Source of the DNA: CAZVIJ01 sp964626735 | Lineage (GTDB): Bacteria > Patescibacteriota > Dojkabacteria > JAOAGR01 | Length of the DNA stretch: 64,000 nt | Direction of reading: 5' to 3' | Assembly: GCA_964626735.1 (NCBI GenBank) | Contig: CAZVIJ010000001.1 | Location: 1 to 64,000 of the forward strand | Part shown: piece by piece, positions 27,699 through 36,096 of the stretch | Position numbering within the stretch: position 1 is the stretch's first letter | How the letters are laid out: the number at the start of each line of letters is the position of its first letter | The notes under the pieces: model-generated | Database searches by the model: none | What the model saw: the letters and a program-made list of their open reading frames with translations, nothing else | What the model was told of the DNA's origin: nothing | Position numbers and translations under genes: made by a program

Positions 27699-27939
27699 TT
27701 CATTGCAAAATGCTATAAACGCAATAGCACCAGGCCTCAATATATCATCGCTCGTCATAAAGCTCGTATTTGCAGTATTTTTTATCTACCTCATTTCGTA
27801 CTCCTATTTGCAAGCGCGACAAGCGAGGCTCATGCAGGACAAGGTGAAGACGGATATCGATGTCCTCCTCTCCGGGTTCTCGTGGGTATACGTTTTTGTT
27901 CAGATAATGATATTTGTAGTCGTACTGGTAATATTGTAA
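27691..27939 (+). CDS. Small two-TM protein (DUF5657-like)
   Basis: 82 residues with TM segments at about 22-41 (LVIKLVFAVFFIYLISYSYL) and 63-82 (SWVYVFVQIMIFVVVLVIL). It resembles a small membrane family common in CPR genomes, always near envelope genes. A Shine-Dalgarno-like AAAGGA lies 6-7 bases before the ATG, inside the end of the upstream gene, which suggests translational coupling. Function unknown. Confidence 0.65.
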   Translation: MSDSLQNAINAIAPGLNISSLVIKLVFAVFFIYLISYSYLQARQARLMQDKVKTDIDVLLSGFSWVYVFVQIMIFVVVLVIL

Positions 27940-27959
27940 ATTAGTACGGAAGCGCACAG

Positions 27960-30143
27960 ATGTTCGCTAAAAACCCTGACAATCAAATACTGCCGTTCTT
28001 TTTCACGTTCCCGGATGTACAAAACCAAGCCCTCCAATATCTATCGTTCGTCTCGAAAGAAGGCTATACCGTTTTCGTCGTCGCATCGCTGTTCAGCGAG
28101 CATATAGAAGATATAGAACGCTATCTCACCGTTGGCGTCGAGGAAGTGAAGAAGCGATTCATTGCCACCGACTTGCCGGTCCTCGATCGGATGAAGGCAT
28201 CTATCTTCCAGGCTGGCGACTATTTGGCGGGGTTTCTCGTGCAGGAAAAGCAGCCGGTCGATGATGTAGATTTCAGCGTCTGCCTTTTGTGCATGAAAGA
28301 CGGCTTGATGTACGCCTGGATCGATGGCGACCTCAATGTTCGCGTGTACCGAGGCAAAGACTCGATTGTCATAAACCCGGAACGAAAGCCCCAATTCTTC
28401 GGCAGCATGCAGATAGAGCTGGGAGATATTTTTTCCGTCAGTTACGCCGACTACCTGCTCGAATACGATGAACGCTTCGAAGACTATGTCCTGGAGAAAG
28501 AAACACCGGAGTATCCGGCTCTTTTTATCGATTACCAGGTTGAACCCGAGGAAATCGTAGAAGAGGAGGTTCGCCACATAGAAGATGTATCGGTTATCGA
28601 ACCTGAACCGGAATTGGTGGAGGAAGCGCTCCTTGAGGACCTCCCTTCAAACGAATCGGTTAAGCCGTTACAAACGGTCGAGAAGTTCAAGCCGGGAGGC
28701 CGCGAAAACAAGCCGTTGCGTGAGCCCGTCAAGGCGTTCGCCAACGGAAACGAAAAGCTGAAGCTGATTAAAGATCGCAGCAAGCAAACGATCGGCAAGA
28801 TCACTTCATCATCGTCATTTGCGACAGCAAAACACCATTCGAAAAACGTGCTTCTCTTCGTTTGGAATATCCTCATGAATATCACCTCGGTCATTATCGA
28901 TACGGTCTATAAGGCGATATTCAGAAAGAATCAGCACCAAATAAAGAGATTCCAATCGAGCTACAATAAACGGTATCTGCAATACTTGATGATTTTCGTG
29001 ATGCTGATCAGTACGGTGTACTTCGTCTTCGTGAAAGGATCCGGGGAAAAATCCGCAGGTGGCCAAAAGGTCGCTGGATCGAAAACAGAATCCGATTATC
29101 GACAGGAAATCCAGGGCGAATTCGATAAACTTACGCAGTACTACAACGCCGTGCAAGTTTCCAACTTCAGCGATTCATTCGGCAAGTTGAGGCAAGAGGC
29201 ACAAGCGGCGAAGCAGGCCGGATTTTCTGATGAGGCTTTCATCAACGAGAAGCTGACCAAAGCCCAAGACTTCGAGGATACCCTCTTGAAGGTAACCCCG
29301 CTTAAGAAAGTAGACGAGACGTACCTCTCGAATACTATCCCCAACGTCAATATCGTAGCGTTCTCGGTATCGGGAAAAGACGTATACGCGGTAGACAGAG
29401 CCAATTCGCAAATCCTCAAAGGATCGTCGGCGAGCCCGCTTCAGTTCCAGGTATTCGCAGGCGACCCTAGGCTTTCCGCGATGTCGAAGATTTCCTGCTC
29501 AGACACGGCATGCTACATCCTGGACGATAATAAGGGAGTCGCTATCCTGACGCTTGCGAGCAAGACGTTCGTAATTGCCCCGCTCCTCGACGCAGCTTCG
29601 AAAGGTGTTACTGAGATGACGTTTATTTTCAATAGAATCTATACGCTCAATGCAGCAGACGGCAAAATCATGCGCTACGACAAGCAGGGAGAAGGTATAG
29701 CGGCAGGAGCGCAATGGAATAAAGACGCGGTCGATTCGAACGCAGTCGATTTCGCTCTCGAAAGCGGTATCTTTACCATCGACAATACCGGCGTAGCGAA
29801 GAAGTTCTATCAGGGTAAGGTCGATACAGACTTCGCCGGCCTTCAAGCTTCAAATCCTACGTTAGGGGCACATCTTCAGATCGCCTTAACGCCAGCCCGC
29901 GATCCCGGTCCAAGCATCCGCAACAGGTTTTACGTGGCCGATGCCGACAATAAGCTGATCGCCGTATATGACAAGGATCTCAATGCGCAAAAGCAATTCC
30001 CTTTTAAAGGAGTCTATAAATATCGGGGCACCGACAAGATCCAATTTTCGGGCTTTAAGGACGTGATTCTCTCCAACGATGAGAACTACCTGTATATCCT
30101 GGAAAACAACATGGTGTACAAGATTCAGGTGAGCGCTATCTAG
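27960..30143 (+). CDS. Membrane protein with extracytoplasmic beta-propeller-like region
   Basis: 727 residues, not assigned to a named family. A cytoplasmic globular N-terminus (about 1-190) is followed by an acidic then basic low-complexity region (about 190-330), one TM helix near 340-358 (YLMIFVMLISTVYFVFV), and a helical stalk. About the last 270 residues hold repeated beta units: VAFSVSGKDVYAVDRANSQIL, DTACYILDDNKGVAIL, NRIYTLNAADGKIMRYDK, RFYVADADNKLIAVYDK and ENYLYILENNMVYKI. They read like blades of a six- to seven-bladed NHL-type propeller outside the membrane. Such a plan suggests a signal-transducing or scaffold role, but this is inference. It follows the PH-like and small TM genes in one operon. 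Confidence 0.72.
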   Translation: MFAKNPDNQILPFFFTFPDVQNQALQYLSFVSKEGYTVFVVASLFSEHIEDIERYLTVGVEEVKKRFIATDLPVLDRMKASIFQAGDYLAGFLVQEKQPVDDVDFSVCLLCMKDGLMYAWIDGDLNVRVYRGKDSIVINPERKPQFFGSMQIELGDIFSVSYADYLLEYDERFEDYVLEKETPEYPALFIDYQVEPEEIVEEEVRHIEDVSVIEPEPELVEEALLEDLPSNESVKPLQTVEKFKPGGRENKPLREPVKAFANGNEKLKLIKDRSKQTIGKITSSSSFATAKHHSKNVLLFVWNILMNITSVIIDTVYKAIFRKNQHQIKRFQSSYNKRYLQYLMIFVMLISTVYFVFVKGSGEKSAGGQKVAGSKTESDYRQEIQGEFDKLTQYYNAVQVSNFSDSFGKLRQEAQAAKQAGFSDEAFINEKLTKAQDFEDTLLKVTPLKKVDETYLSNTIPNVNIVAFSVSGKDVYAVDRANSQILKGSSASPLQFQVFAGDPRLSAMSKISCSDTACYILDDNKGVAILTLASKTFVIAPLLDAASKGVTEMTFIFNRIYTLNAADGKIMRYDKQGEGIAAGAQWNKDAVDSNAVDFALESGIFTIDNTGVAKKFYQGKVDTDFAGLQASNPTLGAHLQIALTPARDPGPSIRNRFYVADADNKLIAVYDKDLNAQKQFPFKGVYKYRGTDKIQFSGFKDVILSNDENYLYILENNMVYKIQVSAI

Positions 30144-30160
30144 AAAGACATAAAGTCAGG

Positions 30161-30166
30161 TATAAT
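30161..30166 (+). promoter_or_regulatory. -10 box (TATAAT) of smpB
   Basis: TATAAT ends 9 bases before the smpB ATG, predicting little or no 5' leader. No clear -35. Confidence 0.45.
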
Positions 30167-30175
30167 CTTCCATTC

Positions 30176-30607
30176 ATGGTCATCAAGAACAACAAATTTG
30201 CCCTGTTCAAGTACAACGTGGAGAAAAAGTACGAAGCCGGCATTGCCTTGAAGGGTGCAGAGGTAAAGGCGATCAGGAGCAACGCCTTCGAAATTAAGGA
30301 ATCGTTTATACGAATCGAAAATGGAGAAGTGTTCTTGTGGAATATGATTTTTTCAGACGCGAAAATCGGCAATACCAAAAAGAAGCTGCTGCTGAATCGA
30401 AGGGAAATCGATAAAATCGCGCTTGCGCTCGGAAACAAGCGTTATCATGGGTTTGTCCTGAGCGTCGTCTATAACGAGCACAATCTCGTTAAGGTAAATA
30501 TCGGCATCGGCACGACAAAGAAAGCGCCGCAAAAGAAGGCGTCGGAGAAAAGGGCGTCAGAAAAGCGCACGCTGGAGCAGACTATGAAGTATAATGATTT
30601 TGATTGA
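30176..30607 (+). CDS. smpB: SsrA-binding protein SmpB
   Basis: 143 residues. SmpB binds tmRNA and delivers it to stalled ribosomes for trans-translation. Diagnostic segments: NKFALFKYNVEKKYEAGIALKGAEVKAIR, ESFIRIENGEVFLWNM, LLLNRREI and VKVNIGIGTTKKAPQKK. The C-terminal tail is basic and helix-prone (KKAPQKKASEKRASEKR), as needed for entry into the mRNA channel. I did not find an ssrA gene in this window. Confidence 0.95.
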   Translation: MVIKNNKFALFKYNVEKKYEAGIALKGAEVKAIRSNAFEIKESFIRIENGEVFLWNMIFSDAKIGNTKKKLLLNRREIDKIALALGNKRYHGFVLSVVYNEHNLVKVNIGIGTTKKAPQKKASEKRASEKRTLEQTMKYNDFD

Positions 30608-30647
30608 TTTTGTGGTAAAGTTTGTAAGAAAATTCTAAAAAGACACC

Positions 30648-31007
30648 ATGCCTCCGTCATCGGCTGAAAAATCGTATAGCCCGGAAGAATCTCAAGACCT
30701 TGAGAAGTATCTCGATATTGAGCGTGGCGATGTCAACCAACTCTCGCAGAGCGCAACCCAGAACGACCCGATGGCTGTCCCCCAGCAACAGCAGCAGGCG
30801 CAGGCAAGCCAGACATCGGCTGCAAAGCAGTTCGATCCGGTTGAGTTTGTCAGAAGCATGATCTCGGCCGGCTTTATTCCATCAAAGGCTCAAATCCTCA
30901 ACTCGAACAATAACGTAAGCGGCCCCACCGATTCTTCGAACACCTGGTTTGCTATTTTCCTCCAAAGGCTTATCCGTCAGGAACGTTTCAAGAAAAACAA
31001 ACGGTAA
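30648..31007 (+). CDS. Hypothetical protein, Gln-rich, 119 aa
   Basis: Not recognised. Short acidic N-terminus (SPEESQDLEKYLDIERGD), a Gln/Ala-rich linker (PQQQQQAQASQTSAAKQ), then a compact C-terminal helical region (FDPVEFVRSMISAGFIPSKAQIL ... WFAIFLQRLIRQERFKKNKR) with a basic end. No signal or TM helix. It sits one base upstream of the glycosyltransferase ATG, so the two are probably translationally coupled. Confidence 0.65.
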   Translation: MPPSSAEKSYSPEESQDLEKYLDIERGDVNQLSQSATQNDPMAVPQQQQQAQASQTSAAKQFDPVEFVRSMISAGFIPSKAQILNSNNNVSGPTDSSNTWFAIFLQRLIRQERFKKNKR

Positions 31008-31008
31008 C

Positions 31009-32130
31009 ATGAAAATTGCCATCGTCTGCCCATATCCGCTCGACAGCGAAGGGGGAGTGCAGCGCCACATCAAAGATTTCTACGCAATACTCAAGAAACG
31101 CGGGTATTACGTTAAGCTGGTTTCCCCGTCGAAAACATACGATAATCCCGATCATATTACCTTCGGCACCACCATCGAGATGCACGGAGGCAAGCTCCTG
31201 ACGAACGGCTCAAGGACGTACTACTCTCGTCCGCCCCGATTCAAAGGGAAGCTGCCGGAAGAGTTCGATATTATCCATACGCATGAGCCGATGATTCCGT
31301 TCTTTTTTTACGGCATTATAATCGCGGCCTCAAACGATGCGAGGAAGGTGGCAACGATACACGCTCTCAACCCGTTAGTGCTCGATACCTTTAAGCTCGT
31401 TTCGAGACCGTTCGTGAATGCTCTTATGAAGCAATTCGACCATATCTTCGCCTCGTCCAAAGTATCTGCTGCGCCTTACCTGAAGACAGGTAGGCCGGTT
31501 ACCGTAATGCCGAACGGCGTCGATGTCGCGATGCTCAATCCTTCGAACGAGAAAATCGAGGAGTATCGGGACGGGAAGAAGAATATTTTGTTTCTCGGCA
31601 GGTTCGATGAGCGGAAAGGGCTGCGGTACCTGCTCGAATCGTGGCCGGAAATTACGCGTAGTTTGGATAACGAAGTAAGACTCATCGTTGCCGGCGGATC
31701 CTCGAAAGAAGAGCGTGAAGAGATTGACCGGATCGTCGAAAAACTCCCGAATAAGGAAAATATTATCTTCGAAGGAAGAGTCAGCGAAGAGCGAAAAGCA
31801 AGCTTGCTCGTAACGTCCGATATTTTCGTGTCTCCGGCAACCGGAAGCGAATCGTTCGGAATGGTCCTTACCGAGGCGATGGCATCGGGTACTCCGGTAG
31901 TCGGATTCGACAACCCGGGATACCGAACGGTACTCGAGGAACAGGCCAAGTACTGCATTGCCGAATTACGGAATACTGACGACTTGACGAGAAAAATATT
32001 AACCGTCCTTCATGATCACGACCTTGCCAACTCCTTGGTGCATTGGGGATTGAAGCAAGTCAAGGAAAAATACGATTGGGAAATCGTGGCCGATAGGATT
32101 ATCGAAGTTTATAAAGATCTAGCCGATTAA
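31009..32130 (+). CDS. GT4-family glycosyltransferase (PimA-like)
   Basis: A 373-residue GT-B retaining glycosyltransferase. I start it at the ATG at 31009 (MKIAIVCPYPLDSEGGVQRH), one base after the upstream stop, since the N-terminal beta strand and glycine loop begin there. It has the nucleotide-sugar site with the E-x7-E pattern, SESFGMVLTEAMASGTPVVG. The N-terminus resembles phosphatidylinositol mannosyltransferases and related lipid or polysaccharide glycosyltransferases. The acceptor is unknown; a cell-surface glycolipid or polysaccharide is likely. Confidence 0.88.
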   Translation: MKIAIVCPYPLDSEGGVQRHIKDFYAILKKRGYYVKLVSPSKTYDNPDHITFGTTIEMHGGKLLTNGSRTYYSRPPRFKGKLPEEFDIIHTHEPMIPFFFYGIIIAASNDARKVATIHALNPLVLDTFKLVSRPFVNALMKQFDHIFASSKVSAAPYLKTGRPVTVMPNGVDVAMLNPSNEKIEEYRDGKKNILFLGRFDERKGLRYLLESWPEITRSLDNEVRLIVAGGSSKEEREEIDRIVEKLPNKENIIFEGRVSEERKASLLVTSDIFVSPATGSESFGMVLTEAMASGTPVVGFDNPGYRTVLEEQAKYCIAELRNTDDLTRKILTVLHDHDLANSLVHWGLKQVKEKYDWEIVADRIIEVYKDLAD

Positions 32131-32171
32131 TTTAAAATCAGCCTTGATTTTGCTATACATATATAACTGCC

Positions 32172-33356
32172 ATGAGTCTTAAGCCTGTGTACGTAATCAT
32201 CGGAATTCCCGGTTCCGGAAAGGATACGCAGGCAGAAATCCTAGCCAGAACGCTCCGCCTGCCGCATTTAGACGCCGGCAAGACTTTCTCCCGAGTCCTT
32301 GAAGAAAAAGGCGACGCGTCCGAGGAAATAGCACGCACGTTCAAGCAAAGCCAGCCTGTACCGACCGAAATCTTCATGGACGTGATATTTCGCGAATTGC
32401 AAAATCGCAGATATTCGGACGGATTCGTTTTTACGCAAAATACCCGTTCTGTTGAGGAGGCGGATCGTATGCTCAGGAAACTTATGGAGTCCGGATTTGA
32501 AGTCGTCAAAGTCATTCTCCTTGAAGTCAGCAAAGACACGGCGATCAAACGAAATCTCGAGAGGTTCCATCATGGCTCTACCCCCAAAGATCCTGATGTT
32601 CCAACGCTCATCGCAAGGATAGAGAATTACTACCGTACGATCGAAAGCATAAAGAAGTACTATTCCGATAAACAACTTCTAAGCATCGTCGATGCCGAGG
32701 CGGAAGTCGACGATATCGCGGAACACATCGTAGAATCGATGCAGCCGGTCATGGTCTCGAAAGTCGATCGGAAATTCCAAAAGATCGGTGAACACGGTTT
32801 TGGCAACCATGTCGTTGCGTTCGTCTCCGAACGGGAAATCAGCACCCGTATGGTTTTCCACGATATCGTAGAGAAGGGAGTCAAGATCCACTACTACTTC
32901 ATCGATATCCGCGAGCCGTTCGACGAGCAGCAGCGCAAACTGATTCACTCGCTGCAATACCTGCATTACGCATCGACGCTCATACTAGACTCGCTTGCGT
33001 TCGAATTGTTTTACACGGCTGCAGACCGGCTCATGCAGTCTATGACGTTATTGAACGAAATCATTATCTACGATCCCGTCGCGCTTAAGCCGGGGGCATT
33101 CTCGTTCCTCCACCCGAAGCATTTCTCAAACATTGAGGGGAAGCGGCTTCCGTTCTCGAAAAAGTCTTTTGAAAACTATACCGGCGCAGTTTCCAAAATT
33201 CCGCTCGTCGCCGTCAAGAAGACAAACGTCGTCGCATTCACCGATAAGCCGGGGGCATTTAAGCTGGCAGCGAAAATAAAATCGTCGAATTATGTTGCAT
33301 GCTCGAACTATAAAGAGTCGATCGAAGCATTATTGAACTTACTATCCAAATCATAG
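32172..33356 (+). CDS. Adenylate-kinase-like P-loop protein with extra C-terminal domain
   Basis: 394 residues. The first about 190 are an adenylate/nucleotide-kinase fold: Walker A GIPGSGKDTQ at 11-20 (adk normally has GxPGxGKGTQ), DAGKTFSRVL in place of the usual STGDMLR, and a shortened LID region. Residues about 195-394 form a second domain I do not recognise (VVAFVSEREISTRMVFHDIVEKG, SLQYLHYASTLILDSLAFELF). Because of the changed substrate-site residues it may not phosphorylate AMP. The fusion is unusual relative to standard adk (about 215 residues). Confidence 0.7.
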   Translation: MSLKPVYVIIGIPGSGKDTQAEILARTLRLPHLDAGKTFSRVLEEKGDASEEIARTFKQSQPVPTEIFMDVIFRELQNRRYSDGFVFTQNTRSVEEADRMLRKLMESGFEVVKVILLEVSKDTAIKRNLERFHHGSTPKDPDVPTLIARIENYYRTIESIKKYYSDKQLLSIVDAEAEVDDIAEHIVESMQPVMVSKVDRKFQKIGEHGFGNHVVAFVSEREISTRMVFHDIVEKGVKIHYYFIDIREPFDEQQRKLIHSLQYLHYASTLILDSLAFELFYTAADRLMQSMTLLNEIIIYDPVALKPGAFSFLHPKHFSNIEGKRLPFSKKSFENYTGAVSKIPLVAVKKTNVVAFTDKPGAFKLAAKIKSSNYVACSNYKESIEALLNLLSKS

Positions 33357-33375
33357 TCTTTTCACCCAGATTTCC

Positions 33376-33381
33376 TATAAT
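33376..33381 (+). promoter_or_regulatory. -10 box (TATAAT) of the thermonuclease gene
   Basis: TATAAT ends 8 bases before the ATG at 33390; leaderless layout. Confidence 0.45.
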
Positions 33382-33389
33382 CAAGAATT

Positions 33390-33938
33390 ATGAGAGGTTG
33401 GAGCATCGGCGGTTTTTTCTCGAAGAATAGTAATTTCGTCGTAACCTGCCTTTTGCTTATAGTGCTGTTTGCCGGTGCGTATTACTTCCGCTATACGAAC
33501 GACACGAGCTCGCACGCTGGCGCTCCCGAAGAATCGGGTAGCGTAGTGCGGGTCGTCGACGGCGATACGATAGATGTAAAAATCGGCGGCGCAGAAAAGC
33601 GGGTTCGATTGATTGGCGTCAACGCGCCTGAGAGCGTCAAACCAGAGACCCCGGTGGAATGCTACGGGAAAGAGGCGAGCGACTACGCCAAAAAGCTGCT
33701 CGAAGGTAAGCAAGTGCGTCTCGAAACCGATCGGTCGAATACCGACAAGTACGATCGCCTTTTGAGGTATGTGTATTTGGCGTCCAACGGAAACAGCACG
33801 GTTAACGAACTGATCGTCGAGGGAGGATATGCGAGGGCCGTTTCGTATCCGCCGAACACCAAATACGATTCGGCATTCAAAGCGGCAGAACTTCGAGCTC
33901 AAGAAAAAGAGGCAGGACTATGGACTGCATGCAAGTAA
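33390..33938 (+). CDS. Membrane-anchored staphylococcal-nuclease-like thermonuclease
   Basis: 182 residues. An N-terminal TM or uncleaved signal (FVVTCLLLIVLFAGAYYF, about 16-33) puts the nuclease outside the membrane. The SNase domain (about 50-180) keeps the core motifs: VVRVVDGDTIDV (calcium-binding Asp), RVRLIGVNAPE with Arg73 and Glu81, and DKYDRLLRYVYL with Arg126. These correspond to the catalytic Arg/Glu/Arg set of micrococcal nuclease, so it should be active on extracellular DNA or RNA. For a small-genome organism this could supply nucleotides, which is inference. Confidence 0.9.
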   Translation: MRGWSIGGFFSKNSNFVVTCLLLIVLFAGAYYFRYTNDTSSHAGAPEESGSVVRVVDGDTIDVKIGGAEKRVRLIGVNAPESVKPETPVECYGKEASDYAKKLLEGKQVRLETDRSNTDKYDRLLRYVYLASNGNSTVNELIVEGGYARAVSYPPNTKYDSAFKAAELRAQEKEAGLWTACK

Positions 33939-33940
33939 GT

Positions 33941-33972
33941 TTGACAGTAGTATAAATTTATATCAGTATATT
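33941..33972 (+). promoter_or_regulatory. Candidate promoter of the FtsA/PilM-like gene
   Basis: A perfect -35 TTGACA at 33941-33946 and TATATT at 33967-33972 that ends 4 bases before the ATG. The 20-base spacer is longer than usual, so the -10 assignment is uncertain. Confidence 0.35.
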
Positions 33973-33976
33973 CAAG

Positions 33977-35179
33977 ATGCTTTCGTTAAGAAAAAACAAG
34001 ACCCTCGATGAGCAAAAATTCCTCTGTCTTGATGTCGGTACCGAATTTCTCAAAATGATCGTCTTCGGCATAGAAGACAATAAAGTCGTCATTGAAGAGT
34101 ACGTGAAGTCCCGTCAGCATAGCGCAGCCATGAAGAACGGCACGATTACCAGCATACGGAGGGTAATTGAAACGGTCCACGAATCGATGGGCGCTTTGGC
34201 AACGAAGGATTTCGGCGGCGCTGTCATGGGTATCGCAGGCGAGCTGGTGAAAGGCGTGATGGTCGAAGCGAAATATGAACGTAATAATACGAGCAAGCCG
34301 ATTGACCATAACGAATTGAATCTCGTCGCCGAGAAGATTACCGAAGAAGCCTACAAAGAGGCTCGCACCCTAGTATTCAACCATATCGGCGATACGACCG
34401 GCGAGCTGACCAATATAGAAATGCTGAACCACGTCGTCGTCGAAGCGGAGATCGACGGCTTCAGGGTCGAGGATCCGATTGGAATGACGGGTAGCGAAGC
34501 GAAAATCAAAATCTACTTTACGTTCGCGCCGGTACTCCATATCAACTACCTGAAAAACATAACCGATTCGATAGGGGTTAAGCTTCTCGGCATTATACCC
34601 CAACCGTTTGCGGTATCCCGATCTATTGCCGGTTCCCATGAGAGCAACTATTCGAGCATCATCATCGATGTCGGCGGAGGTACAACCGATATTGCCGTAA
34701 TCCAAAACGGCGTCGTTCTCGGTACGCACATGATCGCATTCGGCGGCCGCGTCTTTACCAAGCGAGTCGCCTCGGACCTGAAACTTACGCTAAACGAAGC
34801 TGAAGAGTTCAAGCTCAAGTATTCGAATGAAGAACTCGCGGTGAATAGGATTTCGGAAGTACGCGACTCGATTTCGAAAGACGTGCCAATTTGGGCGTAT
34901 GCCGTTTCTATCGGCTTAGAAGAATTCCTTGATGTCGTTTCGGGATTCCCGCATAGCATCTATTTGTGCGGAGGCGGCTCGCTGCTTCCTGAAATGAAGG
35001 ACTCGCTCATCGAATTCCCGTGGACGAAAGAGCTACCGTTCAATCGATCGCCGAAAATAAATTACCTATACCCGAAAGACCTCGAGGGTATTATTGATAA
35101 TCAGCATCTACTAAAATCAGTGGATGACGTGACTCCCGCGAGCATCGCGAGGTTTGCCCTGGAAATTCTAGATAATTAA
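33977..35179 (+). CDS. FtsA/PilM-like actin-fold ATPase
   Basis: 400 residues of the FtsA/MreB/PilM actin-like family. The N-terminal phosphate-1 loop is LDVGTEFLKMIVFG, the middle phosphate-2 loop IIIDVGGGTTDIAVI is near 230-245, and the adenosine loop IYLCGGGSLLPEM is near 332-345. An inserted SHS2-like region lies near 90-190. FtsA tethers FtsZ to the membrane; PilM organises type IV pilus assembly. I see no C-terminal amphipathic membrane helix and no pilNOP genes downstream. The next genes are baseplate-J-like, then ftsEX, so a link to division or envelope assembly is plausible. Confidence 0.75.
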   Translation: MLSLRKNKTLDEQKFLCLDVGTEFLKMIVFGIEDNKVVIEEYVKSRQHSAAMKNGTITSIRRVIETVHESMGALATKDFGGAVMGIAGELVKGVMVEAKYERNNTSKPIDHNELNLVAEKITEEAYKEARTLVFNHIGDTTGELTNIEMLNHVVVEAEIDGFRVEDPIGMTGSEAKIKIYFTFAPVLHINYLKNITDSIGVKLLGIIPQPFAVSRSIAGSHESNYSSIIIDVGGGTTDIAVIQNGVVLGTHMIAFGGRVFTKRVASDLKLTLNEAEEFKLKYSNEELAVNRISEVRDSISKDVPIWAYAVSIGLEEFLDVVSGFPHSIYLCGGGSLLPEMKDSLIEFPWTKELPFNRSPKINYLYPKDLEGIIDNQHLLKSVDDVTPASIARFALEILDN

Positions 35180-35185
35180 ACCATT

Positions 35186-36013
35186 ATGGATAGCGCAAAG
35201 ATCTTTATTGATACTGACAACGAAATTACATTCATCCTCGAAAAAATTTTGAGCGCCAAGACCGAGCGCGTATCGCTCGTCATCCCAGACCGCGCTTCCG
35301 TGCTATCCTCGATTACCGGCTTGAAGCTTATCAAGCGGGTCGTCGATAAATCAGGCAAGCTGCTCGTACTCGTTACGCTCGATAGCGAAGGAGCAGAACT
35401 TGCCCGAAATGCCGGGCTGTTTGTCGTCGCTCGCGTCGGCGAAATTAATGAAATCATTTGGGAAAAAATTCAAAAGGCCAAATTCGAAGTTATCAAGAAA
35501 GGTGTCAGGCCGTACTACATTCCCGATAAACTTCCGGAAGAGAAAAAGATAGAGTCGCATGCAGCTCCGAAACTCAAGGACTTAGTTCCACAGGATATCG
35601 ATAAAGAAGAAATAGACGACGAAAAGGCAAATGAAGAGCTGGAAGCGATCGTTGAAGACTTGGAGGATGATCCGGTTACCGACGAGAAACAAGACGAACA
35701 GGAGGAACAAGCCGCTACGCCGCAAATACAGATCGATATCGACGTAAACGATACTACAGAAATAGAGGAAGAAGCGGATGCTCCCGTTGCCGAAGCGATC
35801 GATGCCGATACAATCCAAAAAATCGAAGAAGACTACGAGGTAGAGAATATCGAAGCTCCCGAACCTTCGAAGCTCGAGGAGACCTACGAGCCGGAACCGG
35901 TGGTAGATAACGGCTTCAGGATAAGGAAAGTCGCGCCGAGGAGCTCCGGCATCTCCAATCTGTCGTTCAACGTCGGAAAAGACATCGGAGGAAAGTCTGA
36001 AAAAAAAAAGTAA
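35186..36013 (+). CDS. N-terminal half of a baseplate-J-like surface protein (frame ends in A10 run)
   Basis: 275 residues. A small alpha/beta cytoplasmic domain (1-120; KIFIDTDNEITFILEKIL, RVSLVIPDRASVLSSITGLKLI, LLVLVTLDSEGAELARNAGL) is followed by an acidic linker (about 125-240) and a Lys-rich end (GKSEKKK). This domain normally forms the N-terminus of CPR proteins annotated as baseplate J/gp47. The stop TAA directly follows ten A residues at 36000-36009. Reading one A twice continues without a stop into the frame of the next gene, so 35186-37539 probably encodes one protein of about 784 residues. The ATG follows a GATAAT at 35171-35176 by 9 bases. Confidence 0.75.
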   Translation: MDSAKIFIDTDNEITFILEKILSAKTERVSLVIPDRASVLSSITGLKLIKRVVDKSGKLLVLVTLDSEGAELARNAGLFVVARVGEINEIIWEKIQKAKFEVIKKGVRPYYIPDKLPEEKKIESHAAPKLKDLVPQDIDKEEIDDEKANEELEAIVEDLEDDPVTDEKQDEQEEQAATPQIQIDIDVNDTTEIEEEADAPVAEAIDADTIQKIEEDYEVENIEAPEPSKLEETYEPEPVVDNGFRIRKVAPRSSGISNLSFNVGKDIGGKSEKKK

Positions 36014-36053
36014 ATTTTTCTAATGCGAGAGTCGGCCGAACTTCGGTCCCGAC
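36000..36053 (+). promoter_or_regulatory. Candidate -1 frameshift or slippage site: A10 run plus hairpin
   Basis: Ten A residues at 36000-36009, then G, form a slippery stretch of the A-AAA-AAG class known from dnaX. A hairpin follows at 36031-36053: GTCGG pairs with CCGAC and CCG with CGG, with a 5-base loop and a 2-base bulge. The hairpin starts about 20 bases after the run. A -1 shift on the ribosome, or RNA polymerase slippage adding one A, would fuse the frames ending at 36013 and running on to 37539. A sequencing error in the homopolymer is the alternative. Confidence 0.55.
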
Positions 36054-36096
36054 GCTCAACATCGTTACGAAATCCCTACTCGCTCGGGGCGGGGAA

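Noticed and set aside
30949..31008. Earlier in-frame start for the GT4 glycosyltransferase
   Set aside because: The extra residues overlap the upstream gene, and the Rossmann-like N-terminal strand begins at the ATG at 31009.
33977..35179. Firm assignment as PilM with a type IV pilus operon
   Set aside because: No pilN, pilO, pilP, pilB or pilC genes are near; only the actin-like fold is supported.
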